A stretch of 64,000 nt of DNA. Origin: Promethearchaeota archaeon. Lineage in GTDB: Archaea; Asgardarchaeota; Lokiarchaeia; Sigyniarchaeales; SOKP01. Shown here one piece after another: positions 24,188-33,509 of the stretch. The DNA lies in the NCBI GenBank assembly GCA_011364925.1, contig RDOA01000009.1, positions 1-64,000 of the forward strand, written 5' to 3'. Positions within the stretch are counted from its first letter, which is position 1. Each line of letters begins with the position of its first letter. The notes under the pieces were generated by a model. It saw only the letters and a program-made list of their open reading frames with translations, was not told the DNA's origin and searched no databases. A program made the translations under genes and the position numbers.

Positions 24188-24718
24188 CTATGAGTACAAT
24201 GAAAAATCGGAGTTAAATTCCGGTGATTTCTCCATTTCTTCTGGTTTTACCTTTCCTGAGCAATATTCATTAAGAATCATATTAATATAAGCGGAACATG
24301 TGAAAACTTTTCTGATGCTTTTAAAAAAAGAATTTTTAGATATAGTACCATCTTTTTTGAGAAAGATCTGTTCACTTATTTCATATCTAAAGTTCTTAGG
24401 GTCGATTCTGAAAAAAACATCTTTAGCAAGGAAAAATTTGCGGATATTCATAAAGAAGCTTGTTTTTCTATTTTCTTCAAGTGAATTTAAGGCTTCAATA
24501 TGCTGAGGAGAAATTTGGATATTGTTAGAGATGATAATTAAATCTTTATTTTTTGGTTTTATCACTACCATTTTTTGGGCAATTGGACCAGGTGGAAAAA
24601 CAAATTGAAAACCAAATTCAAGTTTCTTATCATCAGGCGGAATTTTATTTCTTAGAAGTCCTTCATCTAATAGATACTCTTGGATTAGATTTTTTATACT
24701 ACTCTCGCTATCTGTCAT
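24188..24718 (-). CDS. DUF2299-like hypothetical protein
   Basis: This 176-residue protein has an N-terminal helix ('IKNLIQEYLLDEGLL') and then alternating beta strands ('FGFQFVFPPGPIAQKMVVIK', 'KDLIIISNNIQIS'), resembling the archaeal DUF2299 family, which has a fold like type III secretion chaperones. The assignment is by pattern memory. No catalytic residues are evident. The HIT gene follows about 30 bp downstream on the same strand, so they may be co-transcribed. Confidence 0.55.
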   Translation of the reverse strand: MTDSESSIKNLIQEYLLDEGLLRNKIPPDDKKLEFGFQFVFPPGPIAQKMVVIKPKNKDLIIISNNIQISPQHIEALNSLEENRKTSFFMNIRKFFLAKDVFFRIDPKNFRYEISEQIFLKKDGTISKNSFFKSIRKVFTCSAYINMILNEYCSGKVKPEEMEKSPEFNSDFSLYS

Positions 24719-24841
24719 TATGAATTTTAATCTTTGATTTGATATAAACCATATTTTTTTAATCTATGACTTGTTTTGCTTAAAATTCAAGTAATTGATT
24801 TTAATCAATTATTAGAGGAAGACAATCGTTTATGTAAGAGA

Positions 24842-25204
24842 TCAGTATTTTCCTTTAGGTCTTGGTTGAGGTTTAATCCCCGCAATTTTTAATTTTTCAA
24901 TGTTTTTGACAAGATCATCTGAGCTTGAACAGAAGGTTACATGAAGGGAGTCATAATCTATGAACATTGTTCCTACTATCCCCAAACCCATTAGGCGATT
25001 ATCTTGATCGATAAAAGTGTGGTCAATATTCATTTTAATCGCTTTTTTATCGTTATCAAGTTCCACCAGCTGAGGTTGACAGGCAGTGTATCCCGATCCT
25101 CTTTTAGTTAATAAATAATTCATTATCGCAAAATCTAATTCATCATTAATCTCTCCGTTTACTTGAAGTATCTTTTTGACTACAGGAGGGTTTGCTGATG
25201 ACAT
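24842..25204 (-). CDS. Hypothetical protein, 120 residues
   Basis: Unrecognised small soluble protein with mixed alpha/beta character. The centre 'DQDNRLMGLGIVGTMFIDYD' looks like two beta strands and a turn, and the C-terminus is basic and Pro-rich ('GIKPQPRPKGKY'). It follows the DUF211-like gene by 48 bp on the same strand and may share its transcript. Confidence 0.55.
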   Translation of the reverse strand: MSSANPPVVKKILQVNGEINDELDFAIMNYLLTKRGSGYTACQPQLVELDNDKKAIKMNIDHTFIDQDNRLMGLGIVGTMFIDYDSLHVTFCSSSDDLVKNIEKLKIAGIKPQPRPKGKY

Positions 25205-25252
25205 TTTTTTATTAATTCAAATTGGAAAAAATGAAAAAAAATAGATAAACAG

Positions 25253-25510
25253 CTAACGATTATCTATTTGGACTCTGTCGACGCTATGTAAGGCACAATT
25301 ATTATTTTCTAATGTCTCTTTAATGGCTTCGAGTGATAATTCGTCTGAACCTTTTATCGTTATAAATATTGAAGTTGTATTCTGATCAATCTCATCCGTT
25401 TTAATCTGGACAAAAAGAACTCCCGGTATTTCCTCTAACGCTTGAGCAAGTCCATAGTTTGAAGGAACATGAGGTTTTAGGACATCTAAGTCAAACTCAA
25501 TACGACCCAT
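25253..25510 (-). CDS. DUF211-family protein
   Basis: This 85-residue protein matches the archaeal DUF211 pattern: 'LDVLKPHVPSNYGLAQALEE', a central 'QIKTDEIDQNTTSIFITIKG' and the end 'ENNNCALHSVDRV'. The family has a ferredoxin-like fold that assembles into rings or larger oligomers; the biochemical role is unknown. Length is normal. It lies in a long run of minus-strand genes. Confidence 0.8.
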   Translation of the reverse strand: MGRIEFDLDVLKPHVPSNYGLAQALEEIPGVLFVQIKTDEIDQNTTSIFITIKGSDELSLEAIKETLENNNCALHSVDRVQIDNR

Positions 25511-25584
25511 TATTTACATTTAAACCTTTTTTGAATTATATTTTGTAAAGTATAAAATTATTTGATTAATAGATTAAATTGTAT

Positions 25585-26301
25585 TTATAATTTATTTTTA
25601 TTCAATTGTAAAAATTCTCCAAGAGTTTTTATCAATTCGTTTGGTATTTCGTGTAGTTCAACAACTTTGTCTGCTTCTGCAAATAAATCTCTTTTTATAA
25701 AGCTAGGAATTTTAGTGTTTAATGCGATAGATTTCGATTTAGTTAATAGAGCCGCTTCGATATCGCGCCCAGTATCACCAATGACGACAATTTCGTCCAA
25801 ATCTATGCCAATTCTCTCACATATATATTTTAAGTGATCGGGGTGAGGTTTTAGATTCTTTATATCATCACGACCAGCGACAACTTCAAAAAAGTGGCTA
25901 ATTCCTGCTGTTTCAAGTGAAATTATCGCATTTCTATGCGTATTGTAAGTGAACACTGCTTGCTTTAATCCGCAATCTTGTGCAAATTCTAAGACCTTCA
26001 AAATTCCCTCTGTTAATGTTGCCTTAATAGCTGCGTCGTGTTCAATCAATATTACCGCGTTGTTCACTTCCTTTATAATTTCTTCGATCTTCTCATTAGA
26101 AAACCCTAGATTAGATAGGGTTACTCTCGAAGCTTTTACAATTTCTAAAAGCGGAGTTATACTAGAAAGATTGTCATTAGGAATTCCGTAAGATCGTAGG
26201 ATTTTAATAGCTTTCCTTCGTGCTTTTATCGAATTAATTCTAAAATCAATTAAAGTCCCGTCTAAGTCCCAAACTATAGCTTTTATTGGTTTTCCCTTCA
26301 T
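25585..26301 (-). CDS. HAD-family phosphatase, phosphoglycolate phosphatase-like
   Basis: This 238-residue hydrolase has the HAD motif I 'VWDLDGTLIDF' with the nucleophile Asp, motif II 'AVFTYNTH' in the usual Ser/Thr place, a motif III Lys in 'NLKPHPDH', and motif IV 'VVIGDTGRDIEAA'. It should dephosphorylate a small sugar or acid phosphate. Its ATG directly follows the stop of the ThpR gene, so translation is probably coupled. Substrate unknown. Confidence 0.88.
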   Translation of the reverse strand: MKGKPIKAIVWDLDGTLIDFRINSIKARRKAIKILRSYGIPNDNLSSITPLLEIVKASRVTLSNLGFSNEKIEEIIKEVNNAVILIEHDAAIKATLTEGILKVLEFAQDCGLKQAVFTYNTHRNAIISLETAGISHFFEVVAGRDDIKNLKPHPDHLKYICERIGIDLDEIVVIGDTGRDIEAALLTKSKSIALNTKIPSFIKRDLFAEADKVVELHEIPNELIKTLGEFLQLNKNKL

Positions 26302-26874
26302 TTAATATACCAGGTCAGAATAAATAGGTCCTTCAGGAGTAAGAACAGATTTTTTCAATTTCACTTGGTCGACATTATAAGGTCCAAACTCTAAATCCTT
26401 ATTTTCATCAATTAGGTTTTTTAAAGCGCTAAAATTTTGATAATTTATCTTGTCTTTTTTCAGTCTTCCTATTGTTAAATGAGGTTTAAACTGCATTCTT
26501 TTATCCTTTTGAATGCTCAACTTCTCAGCTAAAAGATGTTCGATGGAGTTTTTAACTTCTTGCAAGAGTTGAATATTTCCGATAAGTTTTACCCATATTA
26601 CTGAGAATTTGTTAAATTGTCCTACACCTTTTAGTGTATATTCAAATATTTTTCCGTTAAAGATTTTTGCATTTACTTCTTCATTTATTATCTTATATAT
26701 TTTTGGTGCTAAGGAATCTGAAATGTTACCTAAAAATTTTATAGTCATATGAAGGTTTTCTGGCTCTACAAGTTTCAATTTGGGTTGATTTTGTTTTAAA
26801 CGCGTAGAAAACGATTTAATTTTTTCAATAGTGTAAGTATCATTTAACTCAATTGCTATAAATGCTCTAATCAT
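26302..26874 (-). CDS. thpR: RNA 2',3'-cyclic phosphodiesterase (2H family)
   Basis: This protein of about 190 residues is a two-histidine phosphoesterase. The family motifs HxT appear as 'ENLHMTIKFLG' and 'FKPHLTIGRLK', placing two catalytic histidines in the cleft. ThpR opens 2',3'-cyclic phosphates on RNA and in older work was called 2'-5' RNA ligase. ATG 26874 ('MIRAFIAIEL') is preferred to the TTG at 26889 because GTGAG lies six bases before it. The next gene (HAD) starts immediately after its stop. Confidence 0.88.
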   Translation of the reverse strand: MIRAFIAIELNDTYTIEKIKSFSTRLKQNQPKLKLVEPENLHMTIKFLGNISDSLAPKIYKIINEEVNAKIFNGKIFEYTLKGVGQFNKFSVIWVKLIGNIQLLQEVKNSIEHLLAEKLSIQKDKRMQFKPHLTIGRLKKDKINYQNFSALKNLIDENKDLEFGPYNVDQVKLKKSVLTPEGPIYSDLVY

Positions 26875-26904
26875 AATGAACTCACGCAAAAGTATAGAAT
26901 ATTT

Positions 26905-27867
26905 TTACCTTTTAATTTTTCCAGGCAAATAGAAATCATATTGTTTTCTTAGTATCTTGGTTTTAATAAACCTATCGATTTTTCTTGAATTTTGAAAGAT
27001 AACCCATATCCTTTTATCATTTGTATAATATTTTTGAACTTCTTCAAATGTAATGGCTTTTATATCAAATTCGCTCGCTTCTTGTTCAAAAAATTCATTT
27101 ATCTGTTGAATTAACCCAGGAATAAGCTCAGATTTCTGCTCTTTGAAGAAATTAGCTATTAAATCAATAGTTACCAAACGCCAATCATAATATCGGTCAA
27201 CTACTTCATCAAGAAATGCCACTTTTACGAGATATCGTAAAAAGGAGGGAGTGCTTTTTAAAAAAAGTTTTGCGTCCATCGCTTCTTCTCCGTTTTGTCT
27301 AAACATCGGAGTGGAGGTGTCAAAATAATTTAATTCAGTGTTATCGTAAATTTTTGGATTTTTTGGATCGTAACCGATTACAGCAAAATTAGAAATTTGG
27401 CCATCTAACCCTAAATCTATTGTATCGTGATTATTACTATATTCCCATACTTTTTTCATGTCTCTCATCACAAGAAGAACCAAAGAATTTATATCTCCTT
27501 CACTTAACTCGTGAATCACGCGGTTTCCTACTGACTCTGACATGACTTTTTTTTGTACGCAATAGAACCTTATCTTTTCGTTTTCGTCTTTAAACCACGC
27601 AACATCGTATTCAGGAATATTTAATCCTACTTCCTTTGATAAGATTCTGCTATATTCGTTATAGGCCCAAATATGTCTTTCTACTTGTTCTTCGTTATCA
27701 AAAATTGGAATACGTTTGTAAGCTAATTGTTCTGGATCTCCTACGATCTCAAACACAAGGCTTATTTCCCCATAACCTAAGATTTTTATTGGTACTTCCC
27801 CTGTTTCTGGATTGTAGGTATCAATTGAATTTTCTAACCGTCTTAAAAGCTCAATATCGATTTTCAT
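26905..27867 (-). CDS. Protein-kinase-like protein of unknown substrate
   Basis: This 320-residue protein resembles the protein kinase/aminoglycoside phosphotransferase fold: a glycine-rich loop 'ILGYGEISLVFEI', a candidate ATP-binding Lys in 'LAYKRIPIF', a catalytic-loop-like 'GLDGQISNFAVI' (Asp...Asn) and a metal-binding-like 'NYFDTSTP'. It may match DUF6206, from memory. The usual HRD or HxD is replaced by LDG, so activity is uncertain. It precedes thpR by about 30 bp. Confidence 0.6.
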   Translation of the reverse strand: MKIDIELLRRLENSIDTYNPETGEVPIKILGYGEISLVFEIVGDPEQLAYKRIPIFDNEEQVERHIWAYNEYSRILSKEVGLNIPEYDVAWFKDENEKIRFYCVQKKVMSESVGNRVIHELSEGDINSLVLLVMRDMKKVWEYSNNHDTIDLGLDGQISNFAVIGYDPKNPKIYDNTELNYFDTSTPMFRQNGEEAMDAKLFLKSTPSFLRYLVKVAFLDEVVDRYYDWRLVTIDLIANFFKEQKSELIPGLIQQINEFFEQEASEFDIKAITFEEVQKYYTNDKRIWVIFQNSRKIDRFIKTKILRKQYDFYLPGKIKR

Positions 27868-27942
27868 ATCAAATCAATTCTCTCATTTATTATTTAATGA
27901 AATTACCTTAAATCTTTATATACTTAACTCTAAATTTTACGA

Positions 27943-28986
27943 TTAGTATTTCCCTAATTTATCAACTAAAGTTCTAGCAATACCTAAATTTCTACTTGCC
28001 ATAAATAAAGGTTCCCATGGCCACTCGCACCCTGCTGCATATTGATACATACCCCCGGGTTTTCCTAATTCAATTGTTTTTTCAATTTCATTGCTTACCT
28101 CGCTAGGTGAATAGGTTTGATTACCTAAAATTTGAGTATTCGTATTACCTCTAATACAATTACGTGTTTCGATCTTTTCCTTTGCTATTTTCAAGTCTAT
28201 TTGGTAATCTAAGTCTAAAATTGATGCGTTTGTACTTGATACTAATTTCAACATGTCTCTGCCTTCTTTGTCAATCACACCATTATCACCGCAAATATGA
28301 TATAGCACAGGTATATCATGTTGAATCGTGTCAAAAAGGATTTTCGTTGCTTCCAAACAGCATTTTTCATATCTATAAGGTCCAATTTGTGAGATAGCTG
28401 AATCACCAGCCCCAATTATGTGAGCTCCTGCTTCTATTTGCATTTTTGCGAATTCTTTTTGAATTGGTAGGACTCGATTAATAAGTGATATAATCCTTTT
28501 ATCCCAGTCGTCATGACGGCATATCTTTAATACATTAACTAAATCGAATAAGCAACATATCTCGGCAAAGGGAGCTTCAATCCATCCAATAACGCATTGA
28601 TCTCCACCTACTCTCTCAGATAATATTTTTACGGCATTTACTCTATTGATTATTCTTTGACTAGAAAGTAAATCAGGTTCTTCAACAGAATCAAATTCAG
28701 TTGGATTTAAATGTGATTTAGCTACTGGAGTATGACTAGACCAATCAATTTCCACACCCCACGCGCTAGCCTCGCGATAAGCATCTGTTGAAACATTAAC
28801 ATGATCAATTCCGAAAAAATCAGCACACTTTATCTGGGCATCAGCTAAGTTTTCTGGTTTCTGACAGTATTTATAGTTATAGTCTAAATTAGAAAGCGAT
28901 GCTGCTAAGTGCATAATAAATGGATTGAAAGGTATTTTTTCAGGGATACCCTTTATTGCTGATAAAGTTAATTCTAATGAATTCAT
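27943..28986 (-). CDS. URO-D superfamily methyltransferase, MtaA-like
   Basis: This 347-residue protein belongs to the uroporphyrinogen decarboxylase superfamily. It keeps the zinc-ligand set of the methylcobamide methyltransferases: H230 and C232 in 'YHICGDN' and C320 in 'AAGCEWPW'. Such enzymes move methyl groups between corrinoid proteins and a thiol. Since no other methanogenesis genes are seen, the acceptor could be a thiol other than coenzyme M or a pterin. It is followed by no corrinoid protein gene in the window. The VOC gene lies 23 bp upstream on the same strand. Confidence 0.8.
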   Translation of the reverse strand: MNSLELTLSAIKGIPEKIPFNPFIMHLAASLSNLDYNYKYCQKPENLADAQIKCADFFGIDHVNVSTDAYREASAWGVEIDWSSHTPVAKSHLNPTEFDSVEEPDLLSSQRIINRVNAVKILSERVGGDQCVIGWIEAPFAEICCLFDLVNVLKICRHDDWDKRIISLINRVLPIQKEFAKMQIEAGAHIIGAGDSAISQIGPYRYEKCCLEATKILFDTIQHDIPVLYHICGDNGVIDKEGRDMLKLVSSTNASILDLDYQIDLKIAKEKIETRNCIRGNTNTQILGNQTYSPSEVSNEIEKTIELGKPGGMYQYAAGCEWPWEPLFMASRNLGIARTLVDKLGKY

Positions 28987-29009
28987 GCGAAATTAATATA
29001 CCAAGTTTT

Positions 29010-29489
29010 TTATTTTCTAATTCTTTTCGTTCTAGTCTGTTGAAATTCAATATATACTCCAAAATCATCGTATGTGTCAATGTAGGCTACTTTTTGCACA
29101 CCCGCAGTAATTCCTTCATGAACTACCGAGTATCCTCTCATCACATATTCTTCTACAATCGCATCGACATCATCTACAAATATGCCAAAATGATGAAGCC
29201 CTTCTTTCCCAGCATCAATAAATTCCTTGAAAATACAGTTACCAGATATAAGTTGTATTAATTCAACTTGGACATTCAAAGACCTACTAAACCCAATTGT
29301 AGTTTGAACAGTAGTTTCTTTTCCTCTATAGTTGTACTTAGTAGGTTTATTCTCGAGAAAAGCAAATTTTGGTAAACCTAAGTTTTCCTCTAAAATTTTA
29401 GCTTGTTTTCTAATGTCCTTATATATGTATCCTAACTGGTTAATTTTTAACTTTCCAAGATTTAATTCGTTCATTAATTCTTGACTCAA
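29010..29489 (-). CDS. VOC-superfamily protein, glyoxalase/epimerase-like
   Basis: This 159-residue protein has the paired beta-alpha-beta modules of the vicinal-oxygen-chelate fold. The first module holds 'INQLGYIYKDIRKQAKILEE' and the second 'LHHFGIFVDDVDAIVEEYVM' with the metal-ligand His of 'GLHHFGI' and Glu of 'GVYIEFQQ'. It resembles methylmalonyl-CoA epimerase, but the first metal His is not obvious. It would be co-transcribed with the MtaA-like gene. TTG 29489 or ATG 29474 could be the start. Confidence 0.75.
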   Translation of the reverse strand: MSQELMNELNLGKLKINQLGYIYKDIRKQAKILEENLGLPKFAFLENKPTKYNYRGKETTVQTTIGFSRSLNVQVELIQLISGNCIFKEFIDAGKEGLHHFGIFVDDVDAIVEEYVMRGYSVVHEGITAGVQKVAYIDTYDDFGVYIEFQQTRTKRIRK

Positions 29490-29563
29490 ACAATAATTTC
29501 TACAAAAATCTTTATAATAATAATTTTGGATAACTTTTTATTTATATTATTTTTTTTTCTCTC

Positions 29564-31447
29564 ATGGAAAATTATAGTAAAGCTAACATACCGAAACCAG
29601 AATATCCCAGACCTCAATTTGTCAGAGAGGGCAAATGGATTAATCTTAATGGAGAATGGAATTTTAGTTTTGATGATGCCAACATAGGTCTAAAAGAACG
29701 ATGGTACAAAAAGGAAAACTCGCAGTATTTCGAAAGAAAGATCATAGTTCCTTTTTGTTTCCAAAGTAAATTGAGTGGTATCGAAGATAATTCTTTTCAT
29801 GAAATTTTATGGTACAGCAGAGAATTTGTTATTCCTGAACAGCTTAGAAACAAGAAGGTATTACTCCATTTTGGAGCAATTGATTACAAAAGTATTATTT
29901 ATTTAAATGGTGAATATGTAGGCTCTCACGAAGGAGGGTATATCGGATTTTCGCTAGATATTACGAATTATCTTGAAGATATTAATACTTTGGTTGTTAG
30001 AGTGGAAGATCCAAGTCAGGATCTTGAGATTCCTAGAGGTAAGCAATTTTGGAAAAAAGATCCTGAGTTGATCTTTTATCCAAGAGTATCAGGTATATGG
30101 CAAACTGTTTGGTTAGAATTTATGGATCCCGAATTTCATATTGATTATCTAAAAATTATTCCAAATATCGATAAATCTGAAATCGTATTCGAGATTACTA
30201 TTCTTGGGATTGGAATTCCAAATTTAATGTTACAAGTTGAAATTATTTTTAAGAATCAGATCATTGCTCAAGAAGATATTAATCTAGATTTCATCGGGAA
30301 AATCGAACGGGGAAGAATTAAGAATGTATTAAAAGAGAGGATTGAAATTTTCCATAAGGATATGTTTTTTGAAAATCCTAATCGCTTTAAATTTAAAATA
30401 AAAATTCCAGAGGAAAATTTATTTCTTTGGGATATTGTTCATCCGAATTTATATGATTTAACGCTAAAGGTGCGAAATGAAGAAACCAACGATATTTATG
30501 ACGAAATTTCCAGTTATTTTGGCATAAGAACCATTTCAATATCGAATGACAGAAATAAGTCGCGACAGATTTTGCTAAATGGTAAACCGCTTTATCAAAA
30601 GTTGTTTTTAGTGCAAGGATACTGGCCTAATAGCTTATATACTCCCCCTTCTGATGAGGCTATTAAAAAAGATATTCAATATATTATCGATTTCGGATTC
30701 AATGGTCTAAGAACGCATCAGAAAGTCTTTGACTCTCGATTCTTATATTGGTGCGATAAAATGGGAGTTTTAGTGTGGGGAGAAATTGGTAATTCGTTTC
30801 GTTTCTCTGTGAAATCACAACTTAGACTTATTAACGAATTTGTAGCTGAAATTGAGCGAGATTTTAATCATCCATCGATAATTACTTGGGTTCCATTAAA
30901 CGAAGGATGGGGTATTTCTGGAGCAGAAAAAGACCCAAAAAGAGGTTATTTTACATCGTCATTGTACTTGCTAGTTAAATCAATCGATTCTACTCGATTA
31001 ATTATAGATGACGATGGATGGTGGCATACTGAAAATAATGATGTATGTACTCGACACTTATATCCCCCCAACGATATATTACCGGAAACATTAGAAGACG
31101 AATTAAAGAGTCATAGAAGGACTATTGAGAAAATTTATCTAAAATCATATCAATATAATGGAGAACCAGTTATTTATAGTGAAATAGGTGGAATTGGTTA
31201 TGATTTTAATGAGAATATAGAAAATAAGTGGGGTTATGGTAACTTAATCGAAGACGCTGAGACTTTTTTCGAAAAAGTGGTGGAATTGCTTAGAAAATTC
31301 GACGCGAGAAAAGATTGGATTCAAGGTTTTTGTTATACTGAGCTTTACGATCAATTTCAAGAAATCAATGGTTTATTAACTTTCGACCGAAAACCTAAAT
31401 TTCCCCCACATAAATTAAAAGAAAGATTAGATACTATGTTTTTTTAA
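29564..31447 (+). CDS. Glycoside hydrolase family 2 enzyme (beta-galactosidase/glucuronidase-like)
   Basis: This 627-residue enzyme shows the GH2 layout: jelly-roll sugar-binding domain (about 20-185, 'INLNGEWNF', 'YLNGEYVGSHEGGYIGFSLD'), immunoglobulin-like domain (about 190-325) and TIM barrel (about 335-610). The acid/base is E447 in 'WVPLNEGW' and the nucleophile E540 in 'PVIYSEIGG'. It lacks a signal peptide, so it acts in the cytoplasm, hydrolysing an imported beta-linked sugar. A GPH-type transporter lies 5 kb downstream. Length is on the short side for the family, typical of compact GH2 members. Confidence 0.93.
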   Translation: MENYSKANIPKPEYPRPQFVREGKWINLNGEWNFSFDDANIGLKERWYKKENSQYFERKIIVPFCFQSKLSGIEDNSFHEILWYSREFVIPEQLRNKKVLLHFGAIDYKSIIYLNGEYVGSHEGGYIGFSLDITNYLEDINTLVVRVEDPSQDLEIPRGKQFWKKDPELIFYPRVSGIWQTVWLEFMDPEFHIDYLKIIPNIDKSEIVFEITILGIGIPNLMLQVEIIFKNQIIAQEDINLDFIGKIERGRIKNVLKERIEIFHKDMFFENPNRFKFKIKIPEENLFLWDIVHPNLYDLTLKVRNEETNDIYDEISSYFGIRTISISNDRNKSRQILLNGKPLYQKLFLVQGYWPNSLYTPPSDEAIKKDIQYIIDFGFNGLRTHQKVFDSRFLYWCDKMGVLVWGEIGNSFRFSVKSQLRLINEFVAEIERDFNHPSIITWVPLNEGWGISGAEKDPKRGYFTSSLYLLVKSIDSTRLIIDDDGWWHTENNDVCTRHLYPPNDILPETLEDELKSHRRTIEKIYLKSYQYNGEPVIYSEIGGIGYDFNENIENKWGYGNLIEDAETFFEKVVELLRKFDARKDWIQGFCYTELYDQFQEINGLLTFDRKPKFPPHKLKERLDTMFF

Positions 31448-31522
31448 ACTAATTTTATATTTATTACAGAATAATAGATATTAAGGTTAGATCAGTTAAG
31501 AATTAATGAGATTGAAAGTCGT

Positions 31523-32338
31523 ATGGCAAGACCTCTCTGGTTTGTTAAATTATTAGAAAAAACTTTTCCAAACATTAAACTAATTGCTAAATTAACAAGG
31601 ATTCCAATATTGAGAAAAATCCTTGATTTATTACTTTTTGAAGGAGACAACCTTATTTATTTGACAAAGGACAAGGTTATTTCAATAAATCAAGAAGTCG
31701 AAAAGCAAGCGGAAATGGTATTACCTTCAAAAGTTTTAGAACACTTTATAGAAAAAGCAAACTATCATTGGATAATGAATTTTTGTATATGTCGAGAATC
31801 AATGCGTTGTAAGGATTACCCAATCGAACTAGGATGTTTATTTCTCGGGGAAGCCGTTTTAGGTATTAATCCTCAATTAGGACGGCGTGTAACAAAGGAA
31901 GAAGCACTTGAACACTTACGAAAATGTAAAGAGGCGGGATTGGTACACATGATTGGAAGAAATCTTTTAGATAAGCAATGGTTGGGCGTAAATCCTGGGC
32001 ATAAACTTCTAAGCATATGCAACTGCGACCCATGTTGCTGCTTATGGAGAATCTCTTCCATCATTTCTCCTAAGATTGGTTCTAAGGTACAGAGAATGCC
32101 TGGTGTGAGCGTGAAAGTCACAGAAAATTGTATAGGGTGCGGGATCTGCATGCAAGATATATGTTTTGTAGATGCTATCCATATGGTCAATAATCATGCA
32201 AGAATTAGTAAAGAATGTAAAGGTTGCGGACGTTGCGTTGAATTATGTCCCCAAAATGCTATTGAACTCGTGATAGACGATAAAGAATTTGTTAAAAAAT
32301 CAATTGAACAAATTGAAAAACTCGTTGATGTCACCTAG
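31523..32338 (+). CDS. Dicluster ferredoxin with extra cysteine-rich region
   Basis: This 271-residue protein is a shorter paralogue of the protein at 2929-4077 without the N-terminal winged helix. Two ferredoxin clusters lie at C203, C206, C209, C214 (unusual four-residue last gap and no following Pro) and C232, C235, C238, C242. Extra cysteines C88, C90, C96, C105 and C166, C168, C171-C173 match the extra groups of the larger paralogue, as does 'TKEEALEHLRKCKEAGLVH'. They probably bind another metal centre. Likely a cytoplasmic redox protein of unknown partner. Confidence 0.75.
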   Translation: MARPLWFVKLLEKTFPNIKLIAKLTRIPILRKILDLLLFEGDNLIYLTKDKVISINQEVEKQAEMVLPSKVLEHFIEKANYHWIMNFCICRESMRCKDYPIELGCLFLGEAVLGINPQLGRRVTKEEALEHLRKCKEAGLVHMIGRNLLDKQWLGVNPGHKLLSICNCDPCCCLWRISSIISPKIGSKVQRMPGVSVKVTENCIGCGICMQDICFVDAIHMVNNHARISKECKGCGRCVELCPQNAIELVIDDKEFVKKSIEQIEKLVDVT

Positions 32339-32372
32339 TTTTATATCTTATCCTTCCTAATTCTTTAATGAA

Positions 32373-33500
32373 ATGAGGATTAAGAACTTTAAATTGGAGG
32401 AGTATTTCGCGAAATACGAGTTTAATGTTGAATATTCGCTATGTTCCTCAGATTGTGAATCATTTAGCGTAGATGAATTATTGACCTTAGAAAAAGAATC
32501 AATAGATGATCTTAAGAAAGTTTGGTTAGGATACACCGAATCTACTGGTAATCCGTTATTAAGGGAAAAAATTTCTCAGATATATAGTAATATTAACCCT
32601 GAGGAGGTAATTGTGTTTAGTGGGGCTGAAGAAGCGATTTTTGTTTTGATGAATGTTCTTTTAAACAAAGACGATCATCTAATCGTTCAATATCCTGCTT
32701 ATCAATCTCTCTACGAAATTGCTACGGCTATTGGATGCAAAGTGACTAAATGGTTAATGGATGAGGAGAAACATTGGGAACTCAATCTACAATTTTTAGA
32801 ATCGAGCATAACATCTTCTACAAAATGTATTGTAGTTAATTTCCCTCATAATCCCAGTGGTTTCTTGCCTACTAAAGATTTCTACAAAAAATTAATTAAT
32901 ATCGCTCAAGAGCATAATATTTATTTACTTTCTGACGAAGTCTATAAATTTTTAGAGTATGTTAAAGCTGATAGATTACCATCTGCTTGCGATCTCTACG
33001 ATAAAAGTTGCTCTATAGGAGTCATGTCAAAATCTTACGGTTTAGCCGGATTGAGAATTGGTTGGCTAGCGACGAGAGATAAAGCACTCTATAAGAAAAT
33101 TGCTTCATTCAAAAATTATACAACAATTTGTAATAGTGCCTTGAGTGAATTTTTTGCTATCTTAGCTCTACGCAACAGAAATAAGATTTTAAAGAGAAAT
33201 CTGGAAATTATTAATCGTAATTTAATCCTCTTAGATAGCTTTTTTAATAAGTATGATAAAATATTTGCTTGGATAAAACCTAGAGCAGGTTCTATAGCTT
33301 TCCCAAGGCTACTTATAGGAGATACTGTAGAAGATTTCTGCTTAGGTCTCCTGAAAGAAAAAAGTGTGTTGTTGATGCCAAGTACTAACTATGAATATGG
33401 TAATCGTCACTTTAGAATCGGATTTGGAAGGAAAAATATGCCAGAAGCATTACAGAAGTTAGAGGAATATCTAAAAGAACAATACAAAGAATATCTTTGA
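32373..33500 (+). CDS. Class I/II PLP-dependent aminotransferase
   Basis: This 375-residue enzyme has the fold-type I aminotransferase signature: the PLP lysine K220 in 'GVMSKSYGLAGLRIGW', the cofactor-binding 'NFPHNPSG' (N160) and 'LSDEVYKFLEY' (D188, Y191), and a C-terminal Arg for the substrate carboxylate in 'FRIGFGR'. It transfers an amino group between an amino acid and a 2-oxo acid. Substrate is not evident; aspartate, aromatic or alanine-type are all possible. It follows the ferredoxin gene by 34 bp. Confidence 0.9.
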   Translation: MRIKNFKLEEYFAKYEFNVEYSLCSSDCESFSVDELLTLEKESIDDLKKVWLGYTESTGNPLLREKISQIYSNINPEEVIVFSGAEEAIFVLMNVLLNKDDHLIVQYPAYQSLYEIATAIGCKVTKWLMDEEKHWELNLQFLESSITSSTKCIVVNFPHNPSGFLPTKDFYKKLINIAQEHNIYLLSDEVYKFLEYVKADRLPSACDLYDKSCSIGVMSKSYGLAGLRIGWLATRDKALYKKIASFKNYTTICNSALSEFFAILALRNRNKILKRNLEIINRNLILLDSFFNKYDKIFAWIKPRAGSIAFPRLLIGDTVEDFCLGLLKEKSVLLMPSTNYEYGNRHFRIGFGRKNMPEALQKLEEYLKEQYKEYL

Positions 33501-33509
33501 ATAATATTC

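Noticed and set aside
27943-28986. Evidence for methanogenesis from the MtaA-like gene
   Set aside because: The superfamily has many other roles, and no methyl-coenzyme M reductase or corrinoid protein gene is in the window.
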